Source: Halorubrum rutilum
GTDB lineage: Archaea; Halobacteriota; Halobacteria; Halobacteriales; Haloferacaceae
Assembly: GCF_024494565.1 (NCBI RefSeq)
Contig: NZ_JANHDN010000006.1
Span: 62,001-126,000 of the forward strand
Direction of reading: 5' to 3'
DNA: 64,000 nt
Part shown: positions 61,623 through 64,000 of the stretch, in pieces
How the letters are laid out: every line of letters begins with the position of its first letter
Numbering within the stretch: the first letter of the stretch is position 1
Notes under the pieces: model-generated
What the model was told of the DNA's origin: nothing
Database searches by the model: none
The model's input: only the letters and a program-made list of their open reading frames with translations
Made by a program: the position numbers and the translations under genes

Positions 61623-62165
61623 ATGGATATTGAAATGCCGGAACCAAAGGAGTGGATTGAGGACCCCCAAGTCGTCGAACTGCTGGAAGAGACGATGGAT
61701 CACAAGGATTATTTGATTTTTCGTGAGCTGAATGAGGACGGCCGGCTATCGGACACAGAGCTGGCTGAGCGAGTTGGTCTCTCTCGGACTGCTGCACGAC
61801 GGCGGCGGAAAAACCTCCAAGATGATGGGATCCTCGAGATCTTCGCATTGCTTGTATTCAAGAAGGCTGACTATACCTACGCGGAAGTTCACATCTCCTA
61901 CTCGACGGATGTCAGCCAAAGGCAGATAGAAGAGTTCATTAAGGGCTTTCTCAACGATGGTCTTGTCTACGAGGTGGCCGAAGTGGTCGGCGAACATGAT
62001 CTTATGATCCGTGTCTGGGAATCCTCGCTTAATGAGCTCAACGCTCATGTACGGGAATATCTCCAGAACAATGATGTTGTCGACTCTTATACACTTGTCC
62101 CAATTACAAACTCCTACAAGATGTTCCACCGAGATTTCTACTCGAACGGTGTCGACGACGAATAA
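61623..62165 (+). CDS. Lrp/AsnC-family transcription regulator
   Basis: 180-residue regulator. The winged helix lies at about residues 25-70 (DYLIFRELNEDGRLSDTELAERVGLSRTAARRRRKNL). It is followed by an AsnC/RAM ligand-binding domain (VAEVVGEHDLMIRVW). It lies 141 nt after the last cluster gene in the same direction and is the obvious candidate to sense the imported amino acid or peptide and control the operon. Confidence 0.88.
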   Translation: MDIEMPEPKEWIEDPQVVELLEETMDHKDYLIFRELNEDGRLSDTELAERVGLSRTAARRRRKNLQDDGILEIFALLVFKKADYTYAEVHISYSTDVSQRQIEEFIKGFLNDGLVYEVAEVVGEHDLMIRVWESSLNELNAHVREYLQNNDVVDSYTLVPITNSYKMFHRDFYSNGVDDE

Positions 62166-62645
62166 CACAATATCGGTGACGCACCATACCGCGTTGGGTC
62201 GAGAATAAGTGTGAAGTGGTTACTGATGTGATTTGGGAAATAATTGGTACAAATATCGGCGTAAACGAACACTATTGACCGGTTCGCTCTGTTGGAATTG
62301 GAAACAACCTTGTCCGGAGTTCGCGCTCTGTATTTAGCATAGCCTCTCCAAACTATCAGCATCTGAGGATATCAACAGAGCTGCCACGGTCGATGTTGGC
62401 TGTGACGAGTGTTCTAGAGGTATCGATAAAGAGCAAGACAGCTGATCACCTGCCGATATCGGGTGGCTATAGTAGCTGCTCAACACCGTCGTAATTCCTC
62501 ATGTAACTCTTGCTTCCCGGTGTTATCTATATGTCACATAAGGAGTTGATATCGGACGTCGTGCGAACGAAACCGAAAACGCCCGTTGCGGGTTTGTCGT
62601 GCTACCGAGTGGGAGGAATTAGCGCAATAATCACGACCACAGATG
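62166..62645. other. Gene-poor stretch
   Basis: No frame with haloarchaeal composition and no repeat or RNA gene that I can support. Confidence 0.3.
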
Positions 62646-62871
62646 CTACTCGATAGTTGCTTCTTCCATTATCTCAATCTCCTCGTCAGTGAGTCCGTAC
62701 AACTCGTAGCGATCTCGTCGATCAGGTCGTCTATCTTTGTGATCTTCTTGTCAAACTCCTCGGCAAGCTCGACCGTCTGGAGGTAGTTCTCTATGTTGCC
62801 GGCCACGTCGTCGACATCGGAAACTTGCCCGCCTTCAGCCGGTCGACGAGCGAATTCATCTAAGTTGCCGT
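62646..62871 (-). pseudogene. C-terminal remnant of a type II restriction-modification methylase
   Basis: The minus strand reads DVDDVAGNIENYLQTVELAE, then EEFDKKITKIDDLIDEI, and after a 2-nt frameshift YELYGLTDEEIEIMEEATIE and stop. This tail is typical of Eco57I-like adenine methylase/endonuclease proteins. A second frameshift lies near the 5' edge of the remnant (NSLVDRLKAGKFP in another frame). The rest of the gene is absent. Confidence 0.65.
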
Positions 62872-63149
62872 CTCGCGGACGTTCACGAATCCGGTAGCTT
62901 CGTCAGCGAAACCATGATCGCACTGCTCGTCGCCGCCGCCTCCGGTTATCAGGTGCTTCGGTAAGTGGAAGATAGGTATTCGTAGACCGTGTTTTGGTGG
63001 TCAGTTAGTAAAACCCGCTCTCCAAGGTCTCTAATGGATATAATTCGGGTATTGTATCTATCTTCTTTATACCTCCCTTCTGCGAACAAGAAACAGTTAC
63101 CGTTGCGGTCGGGATTTACGTTCTTCCCCTGAGAGACGTTTATCAAGCC
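62872..63149. other. Intergenic stretch after the methylase remnant
   Basis: A short reverse frame (62949-63100) reads EGRYKEDRYNTRIISIRDLGERVLLTDHQN and looks partly protein-like, but it has no clear start. Otherwise nothing is recognised. Confidence 0.3.
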
Positions 63150-63614
63150 ATGAGCGGGCAACTCGATACCGATCCGGCGGTCGCCAGACGAGAGCCACAT
63201 GAGGAACCCGTCACCAATTACGATTCGAAGAGCGTGATACTACGGGCCGAACGCCACGATCGGATCAGAGTCGAGAACACCGTAACGAATATCTCGCCGG
63301 GTCAGTCGATTCCCGACGATCTAACGGTGGTGAAGCGGACGTCGACGTATTTCGGCCCGAAATTAGTCATGGAATCGGCGGGTTCGAACTATCTACTCAC
63401 GGCACCGGGGCCCGACTCACAGCTGGTCCTCTGGCACACGAGCGAAGGCCCTGACGGATTCAGAAACGAGTGGGCAAAGTTGGCCGAAGTAACTGTGGCG
63501 TTCGAAGAGGACCAACCACAGTACGATCTCTGTCCCGTCTGTGGCGAGCTGATGAAAACGCTTGAACACGAGCGCGAAGCCGCCTTCGGCTCGTGTCTGG
63601 ACACCGACTCCTAA
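63150..63614 (+). CDS. Hypothetical protein with C-terminal CPVCG motif
   Basis: 154-residue protein. A polar N-terminus is followed by beta-rich sequence (KRTSTYFGPKLVMESAGSNYLLTAPGPDSQLVLW) and a C-terminal CPVCGELMKTLEHE. The CxxC may be half of a zinc site, with a further Cys near the end (SCLDTDS). The gene convergent to it starts beyond the window. No family recognised. Confidence 0.6.
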   Translation: MSGQLDTDPAVARREPHEEPVTNYDSKSVILRAERHDRIRVENTVTNISPGQSIPDDLTVVKRTSTYFGPKLVMESAGSNYLLTAPGPDSQLVLWHTSEGPDGFRNEWAKLAEVTVAFEEDQPQYDLCPVCGELMKTLEHEREAAFGSCLDTDS

Positions 63615-63619
63615 ACCGC

Positions 63620-64000
63620 TTAGAAGTCGTCGAGACCGGACTGTTCCAAGCCCGAATCGAAGTCGCCTCGGATCCGTTGGAACGAAGCCGTGGTCGACGG
63701 CGTCACGCCCTTTTTCTCAGCGAGGTATTCCACCAGATTGCCGTCCTCGATTTCGGGGTGGAGTTCGCCGGCTGCTAGGGCCTTTTGTTCGGCGTTGACG
63801 ACCTTCTGAAGCCGGTTCAGTGTGTTCTTCGGAGACCGTCGACAGCGCTCAACCACGTGTTCGGCATCGAGCGACGAATCTTCGGGGAACACTTCGGAGA
63901 GTTCGTCAAGCGGAATGTCGCGGTAGATCCACCCGTCTTTATCGAACAGTTTGAACGTGATCGTGTCCTCACCGGATTTGGCTTCGGCGTCCTCATATGC
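63620..64000 (-). CDS. Hypothetical protein (5' part beyond window)
   Basis: The last 126 residues of an acidic haloarchaeal protein: TFKLFDKDGWIYRDIPLDEL, then VVERCRRSPKNTLNRLQKVVN and a C-terminal GDFDSGLEQSGLDDF. The frame is open to the window edge, so the start lies outside. No family recognised. Confidence 0.65.
   Translation of the reverse strand, partial: AYEDAEAKSGEDTITFKLFDKDGWIYRDIPLDELSEVFPEDSSLDAEHVVERCRRSPKNTLNRLQKVVNAEQKALAAGELHPEIEDGNLVEYLAEKKGVTPSTTASFQRIRGDFDSGLEQSGLDDF

Noticed and set aside
1..64000. tRNA or rRNA genes
   Set aside because: I found no cloverleaf with a TTC-loop consensus and no rRNA-like sequence on either strand; a dedicated scan could still find a divergent tRNA.

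Overview
The window is haloarchaeal (class Halobacteria). Most proteins are rich in Asp and Glu. It holds three Orc1/Cdc6 initiators, a TFB, archaeal TATA boxes 22-30 nt before several start codons, an ISH6-type element, several TnpB-type elements and a Tat/lipobox binding protein. Three initiators, two fossil initiator fragments, two origin-like repeat fields, toxin-antitoxin pairs and many insertion sequences suggest a mosaic secondary replicon (megaplasmid or minichromosome) rather than core chromosome. I cannot name the genus.

Layout. 1-9.5 kb: a truncated serine hydrolase, a queC fragment, a tightly coupled transport operon (52-aa protein, sodium:solute symporter, 54-aa membrane peptide, an NRAMP-fold transporter lacking the usual metal motif, P-loop protein), two small membrane proteins, a HAD phosphatase and an ABC exporter. 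9.9-14.1 kb: an ISH6-type element, then orc1 copy 1 with a field of origin-recognition-box repeats around an AT-rich stretch. 14.2-24.9 kb: a replication/repair block containing an exonuclease-dead family B polymerase, RHH and TumA/TumE toxin-antitoxin genes, a stand-alone DEDD exonuclease, a 104-aa protein and a RecA-like protein without a Walker A lysine. It is followed by a truncated RecA-like copy, an orc1 fossil, two TnpB elements and an RHH/PIN pair whose toxin gene is split by an insertion sequence. 25-29.6 kb: nested IS200/IS605 material, orc1 copy 2 and a second orc1 fossil. 29.7-38.2 kb: FKBP isomerase, MsrA, a second copy of the ABC exporter, small hypotheticals, a TFB and a queC pseudogene. 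38.2-45.3 kb: a defence-like island with a MazG-like protein, McrB with reader-like modules, McrC-like nuclease and a phospholipase-D/P-loop fusion. 45.4-47.7 kb: a second origin field with orc1 copy 3. 49-62.2 kb: a 13-gene peptide-type ABC importer and catabolic cluster (DUF917, DUF1177, AroM, M29-like, nitroreductase, Asp/Glu racemase, aspartoacylase-like) ending with an Lrp/AsnC regulator. The right end holds a decayed methylase tail and two hypotheticals.

The most notable signal is a 39-42 bp interrupted palindrome with arms TTAACCAACA and TGTTGGTTAA, present six times (14157, 16522, 20042, 22283, 29411, 45385). Copies sit 156-165 nt before polB and both RecA-like genes, before the phospholipase-D/P-loop gene and before a 97-aa gene; one overlaps the polB stop codon. 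Short TTCCGGAA palindromes accompany it at polB and recA-like and also mark orc1 copy 2. I infer a small regulon joining a polymerase without proofreading, a RecA-like protein without ATPase residues, and a separate exonuclease. The layout resembles bacterial ImuA/ImuB/DnaE2 mutagenesis cassettes, but this is inference from gene content and sites only.
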